NCBI RefSeq assembly: GCF_026013905.1
Contig: NZ_CP110257.1
Location: 806,001 to 870,000, forward strand
DNA from: Schlegelella aquatica
GTDB lineage: Bacteria > Pseudomonadota > Gammaproteobacteria > Burkholderiales > Burkholderiaceae_C
DNA: 64,000 nucleotides
Direction of reading: 5' to 3'
Part shown: one piece after another, positions 47,219 to 56,624 of the stretch
How positions within the stretch are numbered: position 1 is the stretch's first letter
How the letters are laid out: the number at the start of each line of letters is the position of its first letter
Program-made: the position numbers and the translations under genes
The notes under the pieces: model-generated
The model's input: only the letters and a program-made list of their open reading frames with translations
The model's database searches: none
Told to the model about the DNA's origin: nothing

Positions 47219-47980
47219 CTACTGGAAGCGGGCCAGCATCTGCTCCAGCGCCATCGTGAACGGTGGCTCGAGCAAAGGCAGCGTCAGCACGATGCCCACC
47301 AGCCCGACCCCGATCGTGATGGGGAACCCCACCGCAAAGACGTTGAACTGCTGAGCCACGCGAGAGACGACGCCCAGCACCAGGTTGACGAACAGGAGCA
47401 TCGCAAGGATCGGCAGCGCGATCCACAGCCCCAGCTTGAAGATCTCGGCGCCGAAGGTGTGCAGCGGCACGGCCGCCAGGAAGGCGAGCGGATCGGGGCC
47501 GACCGGGAAGGCATGGAAACTCTGGATGGTCGCGGCGATGAGCACCAGGTGGCCGTTGATCACGACGAACAGCAGCGTGACCGTGGCGCCGAAGAAGCGG
47601 CTGACCGCGTTCGTCTGGCCGCCCGTGGTGGGGTCGAAGAACGCGGCGAACCCCAGGCCCATCTGCAGCCCCACCAGTTCGCCCGCGAACTCGACCGCGG
47701 CGAACACGAGCCGCACTGCAAAGCCGATCGCCAGACCGATCACCACCTGCTGCACCACGGTGGCCCAGGCCGTGGCCGAATCCAGCGCGATGACCGGCAT
47801 GGCGGGCATCGAAACCTGCGACGCGAGCGCGACGAAGAACGCCAGCGCGATCTTCACGCGCACGGGGATGGCTCGCATCGAGAGCACCGGCGCGCTGGTG
47901 AACAGCGCCAGCACGCGCAGGAAGGGCCACAGGACGGGCGAGAGCCACGCCATCAGCTGCTGATCGGTGAATCCGATCAT
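47219..47980 (-). CDS. fliR: Flagellar export gate protein FliR
   Basis: A 253-residue integral membrane protein with about six hydrophobic segments. Typical FliR text: LRVLALFTSAPVLSMRAIPV, GLQMGLGFAAFFDPTTGGQTN and VGFPITIGVGL. With FliP and FliQ it forms the export gate core. ATG at 47980 opens homology. Last gene of the fli run and 20 nt after fliQ. Confidence 0.96.
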   Translation of the reverse strand: MIGFTDQQLMAWLSPVLWPFLRVLALFTSAPVLSMRAIPVRVKIALAFFVALASQVSMPAMPVIALDSATAWATVVQQVVIGLAIGFAVRLVFAAVEFAGELVGLQMGLGFAAFFDPTTGGQTNAVSRFFGATVTLLFVVINGHLVLIAATIQSFHAFPVGPDPLAFLAAVPLHTFGAEIFKLGLWIALPILAMLLFVNLVLGVVSRVAQQFNVFAVGFPITIGVGLVGIVLTLPLLEPPFTMALEQMLARFQ

Positions 47981-48000
47981 GGCCCTCGCCTCGCCTCGCC

Positions 48001-48270
48001 TCAGCCGACCGCGCCGGGGATGGCCAGGAGGGTGCGCTGGATGTACTCGACGAGCGTCGTCATCATCCACGGGCCGGCCAGTGCCAGCACCGCCACGGCG
48101 GCCAGCACCTTGGGCACGAAGGACAGGGTGGCCTCGTGCAGCTGGGTGGCGGCCTGAAGCAGGCTCACCACCAAGCCCACGGCGAGCACGGTGAGCAGCA
48201 CCGGTGCCGAGACCATCAGCAGCAGATGCAGGCCCTGCTGGCCGAGCGTGAAGACTTGTTGCGCATCCAT
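48001..48270 (-). CDS. fliQ: Flagellar export gate protein FliQ
   Basis: An 89-residue protein of normal family length with two transmembrane segments (LHLLLMVSAPVLLTVLAVGL; VLAAVAVLALAGPWMMTTLV) and the conserved SLLQAATQLHEATLSFVPK between. Four copies wrap the FliP-FliR core of the export gate. It lies 19 nt after fliP. Confidence 0.97.
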   Translation of the reverse strand: MDAQQVFTLGQQGLHLLLMVSAPVLLTVLAVGLVVSLLQAATQLHEATLSFVPKVLAAVAVLALAGPWMMTTLVEYIQRTLLAIPGAVG

Positions 48271-48289
48271 GGCGGTTTCCGTCGGGAAG

Positions 48290-49069
48290 TCAGGTGGCGA
48301 AGCTGGCGGCCAGCGATCCGAGCAGCAAGTTCCAGCCGTCGGCCAGCACGAACAGCATCAGCTTGAAAGGCAGGGCCACGAGCACCGGCGACAGCATCAT
48401 CATCCCGAGGCTCATCAGCACGCTGGCGACGATCATGTCGATCACGAGGAACGGGATGAAGATCATGAAGCCGATCTGGAAGGCGCTCTTGAGCTCGCTG
48501 GTCACGAACGCCGGCACGACGACGCGCAGGGGAGCGGTGTCCGCCTTGACCGACGCATCGAGCTTGGCCAGCTTCGCAAAGAGCGCGAAATCCGATTCGC
48601 GTGTCTGCTTGAGCATGAACTCGCGCATCGGCGCCTCGGCGCGCTCGAGCGCCTCGTCGAAGCCGATCTGCTGCGCGGTATAGGGCTGCCAGGCCTGGCT
48701 GTACACCTTGTCGATGGTGGGCCCCATCACGAAGAAGGTGAGGAACAGCGACAAGCCGATGATGACCTGGTTGGGCGGTGCGGCCTGCGTGCCGAGCGCC
48801 TGGCGCATCAGGCTGAGGACGATGACGATGCGGGTGAAGCCCGTCATCAGCAGCACGATGGCCGGAATGAAGCTGAGCGCCGTGAAGAACAGCAGCGTCT
48901 GGATGGGCACCGAGTAGCTGGTGCCGCTGCCGCTTTGGGCGACCATGAGGGGCAGCGCCGGCCCGCCGGCGGAGGGCGATTGGGCCAGGGCCGGCTCGGC
49001 CAGGGCGGCCAGCGGCAGCGCTGCTGCGAGTGTGCGGGCGGCCAGTGTCGAGAGGTGCAGGCGGCTCAT
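48290..49069 (-). CDS. fliP: Flagellar export gate protein FliP
   Basis: A 259-residue protein. Cleavable signal sequence ([17 protein letters not shown]), then four transmembrane helices; conserved [40 protein letters not shown] and [20 protein letters not shown]. Five copies form the pore of the export gate. The ATG at 49069 directly follows the fliO stop (1-nt gap). Confidence 0.97.
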   Translation of the reverse strand: MSRLHLSTLAARTLAAALPLAALAEPALAQSPSAGGPALPLMVAQSGSGTSYSVPIQTLLFFTALSFIPAIVLLMTGFTRIVIVLSLMRQALGTQAAPPNQVIIGLSLFLTFFVMGPTIDKVYSQAWQPYTAQQIGFDEALERAEAPMREFMLKQTRESDFALFAKLAKLDASVKADTAPLRVVVPAFVTSELKSAFQIGFMIFIPFLVIDMIVASVLMSLGMMMLSPVLVALPFKLMLFVLADGWNLLLGSLAASFAT

Positions 49070-49070
49070 C

Positions 49071-49415
49071 TCACGGCTTCCTGCGGGCCTGTTTGAGCAG
49101 GGTGGCGAACGTGGCCGGAAGGCCGGCGGAGGCAGCGCCGTCCCCGCCGGGAAGCTCCTGCGGGGGCAGGCTGTGCAAGACGGTGATGGTGTGCGGCGTG
49201 ACACCGAGCACGAGCCACTGCCTGGCCTCGCCCTGACCGACCTCGATGGTGACCAGCCGTTGCTGGGGGCCGAGCCCGGCGCTGGCGACCACGCGGGCCG
49301 GTGGCGCCACGCCGGCGGCGACCACGAGCTGAGAGCGCTTGAGCATCCACAGCGCGAGCGGAATCAGCGCGAGGACGATGAGGAACCAGAAGAGGAAGTT
49401 GAGGGTGGAGGGCAT
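49071..49415 (-). CDS. fliO: Flagellar biosynthesis protein FliO
   Basis: A 114-residue protein: one N-terminal membrane helix ([19 protein letters not shown]) and a small cytoplasmic domain with [20 protein letters not shown] and [14 protein letters not shown]. FliO assists FliP ring assembly. It is weakly conserved, and the call rests on position between fliN and fliP plus topology. A hairpin lies between it and fliN. Confidence 0.9.
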   Translation of the reverse strand: MPSTLNFLFWFLIVLALIPLALWMLKRSQLVVAAGVAPPARVVASAGLGPQQRLVTIEVGQGEARQWLVLGVTPHTITVLHSLPPQELPGGDGAASAGLPATFATLLKQARRKP

Positions 49416-49479
49416 GGGAACGCTTCGACCTGCTGTCGGCATTCTGGGCCGCCGCCTGCGGGGGCGATGCCATGAAGAA

Positions 49480-49496
49480 GGGGGCCAAAGGCCCCC
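49480..49496 (-). terminator. Hairpin between fliN and fliO
   Basis: GGGGGCC-TTT-GGCCCCC (minus-strand reading) is a 7-bp perfect stem followed by TTCTTC, 58 nt after the fliN stop. It may attenuate transcription into fliOPQR, giving more switch protein than export gate protein. Confidence 0.6.
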
Positions 49497-49554
49497 TGCT
49501 TTCGTGGTGGGATGCGGTTCCTCGCCGTGCGGGTGGGCGAGCTGCTCGCGCGAC

Positions 49555-50004
49555 TCAGCTGCCGCGGCTCAGCCGCCGCATGCGCTCGGACGGCGTCACG
49601 ATGTCGGTGAGGCGGATGCCGAACTTGTCGTTGACCACGACGACCTCGCCTTGCGCGATGAGATACCCGTTGACGAGCACGTCCATCGGCTCGCCGGCCA
49701 GCGCATCGAGCTCGATGACGGAGCCCTGGGCCAGCTGGAGGATGTGCTTGATCGGGATGCGGGTGCGGCCGAGCTCGACGGTCAGCTGGACGGGGATGTC
49801 CAGGATCATGTTGATGTCGTTGCCGGCGCTCGTCGCCCCCGTGGGCGTGAAGTTCGTGAACGTGGCGGGCGCGACCGGCTCGGCTCGCGCGTCGATCACT
49901 TCGGAGGCCGTCGCGGAGCTCGCTTGCTGCTGGGCGAGCGCGGCCTCCCACTCGGCCGCCATGGCGTCTTCTTCGTTCATCGGCTCTTGGGTGTCAGGCG
50001 ACAT
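49555..50004 (-). CDS. fliN: Flagellar motor switch protein FliN
   Basis: A 149-residue protein. After an Ala/Glu-rich N-terminal region of about 60 residues, the SpoA domain is clear: ILDIPVQLTVELGRTRIPIK, GSVIELDALAGEPMDVLVNG and GEVVVVNDKFGIRLTDI. FliN forms the lower C-ring with FliM. Its ATG overlaps the fliM 3' end by 11 nt. Confidence 0.97.
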   Translation of the reverse strand: MSPDTQEPMNEEDAMAAEWEAALAQQQASSATASEVIDARAEPVAPATFTNFTPTGATSAGNDINMILDIPVQLTVELGRTRIPIKHILQLAQGSVIELDALAGEPMDVLVNGYLIAQGEVVVVNDKFGIRLTDIVTPSERMRRLSRGS

Positions 50005-50998
50005 GGGACTCTCCCAACCAGCTCATGTCCTGGCCGGTCAGTATGTTCTCGATCTTGATCGCGTACTTGCCGTTGGAGGTGCCGTACTGGCATTCGAAGA
50101 CGGGCACGCCGTCGACCTTGGCTTGCACCAGCGGCGCCAGGTCGAGCTCGATGAAGTCTCCCGGCTTCAGAGCCAGCAACTGCTCGACGTTCGCCGGTGC
50201 CTTGCCGAGCTCGACCACCAGGTCGACTTCCGCGGCCTGGATCTGATGCGTCAGCAGCTTCACCCACCGGCGGTCGGTGCCGACGGAGTCCCCCTGCACG
50301 GTGGAGTAGAGCACGTCGCGGATCGGCTCCAGCGTGGCATAAGGGATGCAGAAGTGGATCGTGCCGGCCGTGTCGCCGATCTCGAGGGTGAAGGAGGTGG
50401 CGACGATGATCTCGCTGGGCGTGGCGACGTTGGCGAACTGCGGCTGCATCTCGGAGCGCTGGTATTCCAACTCCACCGGGTAGATGCCGTGCCAGGCCTT
50501 CTTGTATTCCTCGCGGATGACGTCCACCAGGCGGTTGATGATGCGCTGCTCGGTAGGCGAGAAGTCCCGGCCCTCGATACGCGTGTGGAACTTGCCGTTG
50601 CCGCCGAAGAGGGAGTCGATCACTGCGAACACCAGCGTCGGGTCGCACACGATGAGACCGGAGCCCCGCAGCGGCTTGACCGAGACGATGTTGAAGTTGG
50701 TCGGCACGACGATCTCGCGCAGGAAGGCGCTGTACTTCTGCACCTTGATGGCGCCGACGGAGATCTCGGGGCTCTTGCGGATGAAGTTGAACAGCCCGAT
50801 GCGGATGTTGCGTGCGAAGCGCTCGTTGATGATCTCCATCGTGGGCATGCGCCCACGCACGATGCGCTCTTGGCTGGCGATGTCGTAGTCGCGGATACCG
50901 CCGACCGGGGCCTCTTCCTGCTCGAGCTTCTGGCTTTCGCCGGTGATGCCTTGCAGGAGGGCGTCGACTTCGTCCTGCGAGAGGATCTGCTGGTTCAT
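49994..50998 (-). CDS. fliM: Flagellar motor switch protein FliM
   Basis: A 334-residue protein. The N-terminal CheY-P-binding peptide is ILSQDEVDALLQGI; the middle domain has YDIASQERIVRGRMPTMEI and the switch region, and a SpoA-like domain closes the protein (VVELGKAPANVEQLLALKPG). ATG at 50998. It links CheY-P binding to rotor direction. Ordered between fliL (23 nt upstream) and fliN. Confidence 0.97.
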   Translation of the reverse strand: MNQQILSQDEVDALLQGITGESQKLEQEEAPVGGIRDYDIASQERIVRGRMPTMEIINERFARNIRIGLFNFIRKSPEISVGAIKVQKYSAFLREIVVPTNFNIVSVKPLRGSGLIVCDPTLVFAVIDSLFGGNGKFHTRIEGRDFSPTEQRIINRLVDVIREEYKKAWHGIYPVELEYQRSEMQPQFANVATPSEIIVATSFTLEIGDTAGTIHFCIPYATLEPIRDVLYSTVQGDSVGTDRRWVKLLTHQIQAAEVDLVVELGKAPANVEQLLALKPGDFIELDLAPLVQAKVDGVPVFECQYGTSNGKYAIKIENILTGQDMSWLGESHVA

Positions 50999-51021
50999 CG
51001 TCGTCCTCTGGAGGTCGAGGC

Positions 51022-51618
51022 CTACTGGATGATGAAACTCGAGAAGAGCACCTGGCGCACGGGGTTGTACTCCTCTTTCTTCTTCTTGCGCTTCTTGGGC
51101 TGGGGATTCTCGTCGTCGGAGGCGGCTTCCTGGTCTTGCTCGTCTTCGAGCTCGATGCCGAGCGGGCGCACCGAGGCGCGCATGATCTCGCGGGCGAGCT
51201 TTTCCTTGCCGGCACGCTCGAGCAGCTCGTCGGACGTCTTGTGCGCGAGCACCATCAGCACGTTGTTGCGGATGGCGGGCATGTAGCTCTTGAGCTTGTC
51301 GGCCATCTCGGGGCTGTCCACCTCCAGCGTCACGCCGATCTGCGCGTAGCGCTCGGCGTTCTTGTCGGCCAGGTTGACGGTGAACGGCTCCAGTGAGAGG
51401 AAGACCGGCGGTGCGCTCTTGTCCTTCTTGCTCTTGGCCGGGGCTTCGACGACCTCTTCCTCGGTGTCGATCTCCTCGTCGATCTGGGCGTTCTTGCGCA
51501 TCCACAGCACACCGGCGACGGCCGCGGCGGCAAGCAGCAGCGCCACGACGGCGGCGATGAGGATGAGTTTCTTCTTGCCTGTCTTGGGGGCTTCTGCGGT
51601 GGCCGCGGCAGCGCTCAT
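51022..51618 (-). CDS. fliL: Flagellar basal body-associated protein FliL
   Basis: A 198-residue protein with one N-terminal membrane helix (KLILIAAVVALLLAAAAVAG) and a periplasmic domain (VFLSLEPFTVNLADKNAERY, IGVTLEVDSPEMADKLKSYM). It stabilises stators near the rotor. An acidic/Lys linker follows the membrane helix and a Lys-rich stretch comes near the end. The 120-nt gap to fliK holds no gene. Confidence 0.94.
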   Translation of the reverse strand: MSAAAATAEAPKTGKKKLILIAAVVALLLAAAAVAGVLWMRKNAQIDEEIDTEEEVVEAPAKSKKDKSAPPVFLSLEPFTVNLADKNAERYAQIGVTLEVDSPEMADKLKSYMPAIRNNVLMVLAHKTSDELLERAGKEKLAREIMRASVRPLGIELEDEQDQEAASDDENPQPKKRKKKKEEYNPVRQVLFSSFIIQ

Positions 51619-51738
51619 GGTGTGGGTCCGATCTGGTTGAGCCGATTATGGGAAGTCACGGGGTCGCAGAAACGCCGATAAGCAGGCCGTTGAGGGCGTA
51701 TTCGTCGCCGCGGGCCTGCCGCTGTGGCTGCTTCCCGT

Positions 51739-52935
51739 TCAGGCATAGAAGTCCACTCCCCCGGCGCGCCAACCGACCGGGCGCGGGGCGGGGGCCGGGC
51801 CCGCCTCGACCGCGGCGACTTCGCGCGGTGCCGAGGAGCCCGGGCCCCGGTCGTCACGGTCGTGCGGGCTGCCGGAGCTGCCCTGGAAGACGCCGCCGCC
51901 TGCCAGGGTGAAGCCGGCTTGCTGCAAGGTCGCGGCGAGGCTGGAAAGGCTCGACTCGATCGCCGCGCGGGTGACCGCCGAAGCGGCGACGAAATCGATC
52001 TGCGCCTGTTGGCCTTGCAGGGCGATCTGTACCTGCAGCGGCCCGAGTTCCGCGGGGTGCAGTTGCAGCCGCGCCTGCTGCACGCCGTCGCGGACCAGGT
52101 AGGCCACCTGCGAGGCGAGCGCCTCGCCGAACTCGGGCGACTGCACCGCGGCGGGCACGACCGCTTCGGCCGACGAGGGCAGTGCACGCGCGGCCGCGGC
52201 GCCGTGTGCCGGGCCCGCGGTGGGCGCCGCCTGCGAGGGCACGCCCGAGGGCGCTTCGGCGTGGGGCAGAGGGCCGTGCTCGGGCGGCTGCTCCGCACCG
52301 GCCAGCGCCTCCACGGCGAGCCGGCCTGCATCCTCTGCGGCGCTCACCTGCTCGACGAAGGCCGGTGCCGTGCCGGAGCCCGCGGGCGCCCCGCGTCCGG
52401 CGCCGACGTCGGGCAACTCACGCGGGTCGCGGGCGGTCCGCCCGTCGGGCGGCAGCTCGATGCTCGGGGCCTCGGTCGCTGCCTCAGCAGATGCAGGCGA
52501 GGGGGGGGCGGGCGGCGCAGCGTGCGGCGGTGCCGTGAGCCATGCGAGGAACCACGCGGGCGGTTCGGTGGCCGCGGGCTCGGCAAGGCTGCTCTCCGGC
52601 TCCCTCTGCGCGGCGCCGGCGGTCTCGGGCGTGCCGGGGCCCTCTTGCTCGGTGGCACGGGGCTGGTCTTGCGGCGACGCGCCGGCGTGCGGCGTCTCGG
52701 GTGCATCGCGCGGGGGCTGCGGCGCGGGTGTTGCAGGGGTGCGCGCGGCCTCGGGCGCCGGGGCGGCTGCACGCGCGGGAGCCGGGTCCGCGGCTCGTGC
52801 CGCTGCGCGGTGCATGTGCTCGGCAAAGGGCGAGGGCCCGCGGCCGGGGCTGGCGGTCGCGGGCGCCGCAGGCGAAGGGGCCGCGGGGGTGCCCACGGGG
52901 GTGAACAGTGCGCAGATCGAAGCGGCGAGGGTCAT
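51739..52935 (-). CDS. fliK: Flagellar hook-length control protein FliK
   Basis: A 398-residue protein. Residues 1-260 are low-complexity Pro/Ala/Glu, the flexible ruler part; the C-terminal Flg_hook domain has ARLQLHPAELGPLQVQIALQ and LSSLAATLQQAGFTLAGG. FliK measures hook length and switches export specificity via FlhB. The N-terminal part is so biased that comparison is meaningful only for the C-terminus. Confidence 0.92.
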   Translation of the reverse strand: MTLAASICALFTPVGTPAAPSPAAPATASPGRGPSPFAEHMHRAAARAADPAPARAAAPAPEAARTPATPAPQPPRDAPETPHAGASPQDQPRATEQEGPGTPETAGAAQREPESSLAEPAATEPPAWFLAWLTAPPHAAPPAPPSPASAEAATEAPSIELPPDGRTARDPRELPDVGAGRGAPAGSGTAPAFVEQVSAAEDAGRLAVEALAGAEQPPEHGPLPHAEAPSGVPSQAAPTAGPAHGAAAARALPSSAEAVVPAAVQSPEFGEALASQVAYLVRDGVQQARLQLHPAELGPLQVQIALQGQQAQIDFVAASAVTRAAIESSLSSLAATLQQAGFTLAGGGVFQGSSGSPHDRDDRGPGSSAPREVAAVEAGPAPAPRPVGWRAGGVDFYA

Positions 52936-52962
52936 GGGTGTCGCGTCGTCGAGTGTGCGAGC

Positions 52963-53454
52963 TCAGGCGGCCAGCGGGGCGATGTCGGCCGCGGCGAAAA
53001 TGCCGGTCGACTCCAGACGCTGGTTCCACGCCAGGCGGCTGGCCTGTTCGTCGGTGTGCTTCTGCTCGCGGCGCTGGGCGGCCAGGGCCTGCTCGGCGGC
53101 GCGCTTTTCCAACAGCTTGTGAATGGCGGCGGCGCGGCGTTCCTGCTCCAGCAGGTGCAGGCGCGCATGCTCGAGCTGCCACTCGGCCTGCTGCACGACC
53201 AGCGCCTGCTGCGCGATCGCCTGGTCGAGCCTCGCCATGAAGTCCCGGTAGCAGCGCATGATCTCGACGGTGCCGCGTTGCTGGAACTGCCCGTTCCAGC
53301 GCGCGAGGTAGTCGGCGCGGTAGTCCCGCAACTGTTGCGCCTGCAGGCGGTGGCGTTCGAGGGCCTGGGCGGCTTGTTGGCACCGTGCGAGCGCGGCGTC
53401 GCGGTCCTTGTCGGCCAGTTCGAGGGCGACGTGGAGGGAGCGGTTGTCCTTCAT
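52963..53454 (-). CDS. fliJ: Flagellar export chaperone FliJ
   Basis: A 163-residue protein that is almost entirely coiled coil (AALARCQQAAQALERHRLQA; DQAIAQQALVVQQAEWQLEH). FliJ inserts into the FliI hexamer like the gamma subunit of F1-ATPase and contacts FlhA. The call rests on coiled-coil form and position between fliI and fliK; sequence conservation in the family is low. Confidence 0.9.
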   Translation of the reverse strand: MKDNRSLHVALELADKDRDAALARCQQAAQALERHRLQAQQLRDYRADYLARWNGQFQQRGTVEIMRCYRDFMARLDQAIAQQALVVQQAEWQLEHARLHLLEQERRAAAIHKLLEKRAAEQALAAQRREQKHTDEQASRLAWNQRLESTGIFAAADIAPLAA

Positions 53455-53477
53455 GGTGCTGTCCTTTGGGCAATCGA

Positions 53478-54881
53478 TCAGCCGTCACCGACGACGGCGC
53501 GCATGCGGGCGATGCTCTCGGCGAGGGTCGCGCGCTCGCGCATGTCCTGCTGCAGCAGCGACCGCATCGCGGGGAAGGCCCGCACGGCCGCGTCCAACTC
53601 GGCGTCTTGTCCCGGCACGTAGGCGCCCAGTGCGATCAGGTCCCGGCTGCGGTTGTAGCGGGCGTACATCTGCCGGAAGCGTCGAGCCGCCTCCAGGTGC
53701 TCCGGCGAGGCGACGTTGTGCATCACGCGCGAGGCCGACTTCTCGACGTCGATCGCGGGGTAGTGCCCGCTCTCGGCGAGCTCCCGGGTCAGGACGATGT
53801 GCCCGTCCAGGATGGCCCGCGCCGCGTCGGCGATCGGGTCTTGCTGGTCGTCGCCTTCGCTGAGCACGGTGTAGAACGCGGTGATCGAGCCCACGCCGTT
53901 GAGGCCGTTGCCGCTGCGTTCGACCAGCTGCGGCAGCTTGGCGAAACAGCTGGGCGGGTAGCCCTTGGTCGCCGGCGGCTCGCCGATGGCCAGGGCGATC
54001 TCGCGTTGGGCCATGGCGTAGCGGGTGAGCGAGTCCATCAGCAGCAGCACGTGGGCGCCGCGGTCGCGGAAGTGCTCGGCGATGGCGGTGGCATAGCTCG
54101 CGCCCTGCATGCGCATGAGCGGCGGCGCATCGGCGGGCGCGGCCACCACGACCGAGCGCGCCAGGCCTTCTTCGCCGAGGATGTCCTCGATGAACTCCTT
54201 GACCTCGCGGCCGCGCTCGCCGATGAGGCCGACGACGATGACGTCAGCCTGTGTGTAGCGCGCCATCATCCCGAGCAGCACCGACTTGCCAACGCCCGAG
54301 CCTGCGAACAGGCCGATGCGCTGCCCCCGTCCGACAGTGAGCATCGAGTTGATCGCGCGCACCCCGGTATCCAGTGCCGTGCGCACGGGGTCGCGGTCCA
54401 TCGCGTTGATCGGGCGCCGCACGAGCGGTTCGTTGTGCACGGCCTCCAGAGGCCCCTTGCGGTCCATCGGGCGGCCGTGCGAGTCGACCACCCGACCGAG
54501 CAGGCCGTCACCCATCGGCAGGTGCAAGCTGCGGTCCTCGCTGCGCCGCCAGGGGTGCGTCGGCTGGCCGAGCCGCGGCGGCACCATGGGACCGGCCAGA
54601 GGCACGACCCGCGCGCCGCTGGCGAGGCCGTGCACCTCGCCGGTGGGCATCAGGTAGGCGCGATCGCCGGCAAAGCCCACCACTTCGGCCTGCACCGGGG
54701 GCTGCCCGTCCATGCGCACCTCGCACACCGAGCCCACGGGCACGCGCACACCCGCGGCCTCCAGCACGAGCCCCGCGACCTTGACGAGCGTGCCTTGCAC
54801 TTCCATCGTTTGCGGCGAGCGGGCGAAGGCGCGCAGGTCGTCGAAGTACTGCTGCCAGGCTTGCAGGCCGGAGTCCCTCAT
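53478..54881 (-). CDS. fliI: Flagellar export ATPase FliI
   Basis: A 467-residue F1-beta-like ATPase. Walker A GLFAGSGVGKSVLLGMMARY, VGLIGERGREVKEFIEDILG, Walker B region HVLLLMDSLTRYAMAQREIA and GYPPSCFAKLPQLVERSGNG. It hexamerises at the export gate to unfold and deliver substrates. ATG at 54881 overlaps the fliH stop by 4 nt. Confidence 0.97.
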   Translation of the reverse strand: MRDSGLQAWQQYFDDLRAFARSPQTMEVQGTLVKVAGLVLEAAGVRVPVGSVCEVRMDGQPPVQAEVVGFAGDRAYLMPTGEVHGLASGARVVPLAGPMVPPRLGQPTHPWRRSEDRSLHLPMGDGLLGRVVDSHGRPMDRKGPLEAVHNEPLVRRPINAMDRDPVRTALDTGVRAINSMLTVGRGQRIGLFAGSGVGKSVLLGMMARYTQADVIVVGLIGERGREVKEFIEDILGEEGLARSVVVAAPADAPPLMRMQGASYATAIAEHFRDRGAHVLLLMDSLTRYAMAQREIALAIGEPPATKGYPPSCFAKLPQLVERSGNGLNGVGSITAFYTVLSEGDDQQDPIADAARAILDGHIVLTRELAESGHYPAIDVEKSASRVMHNVASPEHLEAARRFRQMYARYNRSRDLIALGAYVPGQDAELDAAVRAFPAMRSLLQQDMRERATLAESIARMRAVVGDG

Positions 54882-55600
54882 GCCTGCTCCTCGGGGGTGG
54901 AAGGCGGCTCGCCGGCCCAGGAGGACGTTTGTCCGAGTGCGGCCACGGTATGGCGCCAACGCGTCTCGATCGAGGCATCGATCAGACCGATGTCGGATTC
55001 GACGATGCACCCGCCGCGGTGGACGCCCGGGTCGGGCAGCAGGCGGGCATGGCGGGCCTCGATGTCGAGCTGGCCCTGCTCGACGAGCAGCTGATGGTCG
55101 TCCGGATGGACGCGGATGCGGATGTGGCGCGCCGAGTGCACGAGCAGACCGAGCGCCTCGTGGGCCACCTGCTCGATCAGTTGCGGCTGGGTGGTGAGCT
55201 CGGTGCGCACCACCTGGCGGGCGATGTCGGCCGCCACTTGTGCGAGCGAGGAGGCCAGGTCCTGCTGCAGGGCGTCGAGCTGGGCCTGGAAGCTCGCGAC
55301 GACCTGGCCCACCTGGGCCGTCACCTGCGCCGCGTAGCTCTGCTTGAAGTTGTCCAGCGCTGCAAGACCGTCGCGGTACCCGTCCTTGTAGCCGGCCTGC
55401 CGGGCCTCGCGCAGCTGTTCGGTCAGCAGCGCGGCTGCGGCCTCCGGGGTGGGAGCGGCCTCCTCGGGGCGGGCCTGCGCGGCGCTGTCCGCGCCGTCGA
55501 GGGAGCCGGGCGTCCACGCCGAGAACGAGTGCAGCTCCTCGCGCGGGATGAAGCGGCTGTACAGCGTGCGGGCCGCGGTGTTCTTAGACGAAGCTGTCAT
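54878..55600 (-). CDS. fliH: Flagellar export regulator FliH
   Basis: A 240-residue protein. Early residues LYSRFIPREELHSFSAW are typical; the central part is glycine-spaced and coiled (QAGYKDGYRDGLAALDNFKQ), and the C-terminal half resembles the V-type ATPase E subunit (VEQGQLDIEARHARLLPDPG). It inhibits FliI and links it to FliN. Its start overlaps fliG by 17 nt. Confidence 0.95.
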   Translation of the reverse strand: MTASSKNTAARTLYSRFIPREELHSFSAWTPGSLDGADSAAQARPEEAAPTPEAAAALLTEQLREARQAGYKDGYRDGLAALDNFKQSYAAQVTAQVGQVVASFQAQLDALQQDLASSLAQVAADIARQVVRTELTTQPQLIEQVAHEALGLLVHSARHIRIRVHPDDHQLLVEQGQLDIEARHARLLPDPGVHRGGCIVESDIGLIDASIETRWRHTVAALGQTSSWAGEPPSTPEEQA

Positions 55601-56579
55601 CGCCGCCCATTCCCAGCACGATCTGGCCTTCGTCGGCCAGACGGCGAACCACCTTCAGCATTTCCTTCTGCTCGGCCTCGACTTCGGACAGACGCACCGG
55701 ACCGCGGGACTCGAGATCCTCGCGCAGCGCCTCGGCAGCGCGGCTCGACATGTTCGAGAAGATCTTCTCGCGCAGCTCGGGCGAGGCCCCCTTGAGCGCA
55801 ATGACCAGCGATTCGGTCTGCACTTCCTTGAGCAGCATCTGGATGCCGCGATCGTCGATCTTGAGCAGATCGTCGAACACGAACATGTTGTCCATGATCT
55901 TCTGCGCGAGATCGGGGTCGCTCTGGCGGATGTAGTCGAGCACCGAGCTCTCGACGGCGGAGCCCATCATGTTGATGATCTCGGCCGCCGTCTTGGCGCC
56001 GCCGAGCGAGGCCTTGCGCAGCTTGTCGCCGCCGGCCAGCACCTTGGACAGCACGTCGTTGAGATCCTTGAGCGCCGAAGGCTGGATGCCGTCGAGGGTG
56101 GCGATGCGGATCATCACTTCGTTGCGCTGGCGCTCGGTGAAGTGCTTGAGCACCTGCGACGTCTGGTCGTAGTCCAGGTGCACGAGGATGGCCGCGACGA
56201 TCTGCGGATGCTCGTTGCGCAGCAGCTCGGCCACCGAGCTCGGGTCCATCCACTTCAGGCTCTCGATGCCGGTGACGTCGCTGCCCTGCAGGATGCGGTC
56301 GATGAGCAGGTTGGCCTTGTCCTCGCCCAGAGCCTTGCGCAGCACCGACTTCACGTACTCGTCGGTGTCGCTGACGAGCATGCTCTGCTCGGAGGCATCG
56401 GCGGCAAAGCGATCGAGCACTTCCTCCACCCGCTCGCGCGGGATCACCTTCATCTTGGCGATCGTCTCGCCCAGGCGCTGAACCTCCTTGGGCGTGAGAT
56501 GCTTGAAGACTTCGGCGGCTTCCTCCTCGCCCAGTGACATCAGGAGGATCGCCGAGTCGTGCAGTCCGGCTTCGTCCAT
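55584..56579 (-). CDS. fliG: Flagellar motor switch protein FliG
   Basis: A 331-residue protein with the three FliG domains: N-terminal FliF-binding (SAILLMSLGEEEAAEVFKHL), middle (LLRNEHPQIVAAILVHLDYD) with the EHPQ motif, and C-terminal torque helix (SRAAEALREDLESRGPVRLS) carrying the charged residues that meet MotA. Located between fliF (45 nt) and fliH (overlap). Confidence 0.97.
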   Translation of the reverse strand: MDEAGLHDSAILLMSLGEEEAAEVFKHLTPKEVQRLGETIAKMKVIPRERVEEVLDRFAADASEQSMLVSDTDEYVKSVLRKALGEDKANLLIDRILQGSDVTGIESLKWMDPSSVAELLRNEHPQIVAAILVHLDYDQTSQVLKHFTERQRNEVMIRIATLDGIQPSALKDLNDVLSKVLAGGDKLRKASLGGAKTAAEIINMMGSAVESSVLDYIRQSDPDLAQKIMDNMFVFDDLLKIDDRGIQMLLKEVQTESLVIALKGASPELREKIFSNMSSRAAEALREDLESRGPVRLSEVEAEQKEMLKVVRRLADEGQIVLGMGGDDSFV

Positions 56580-56624
56580 GGTGGCTCGTCCGTTGGTGCT
56601 CGTGCGGGGCGAGGGGCCGGCCGG

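Noticed and set aside
51674..51681. GCCGATAA on the plus strand near fliL, like a sigma28 -10
   Set aside because: No -35 element at the right distance and it points into fliL antisense.
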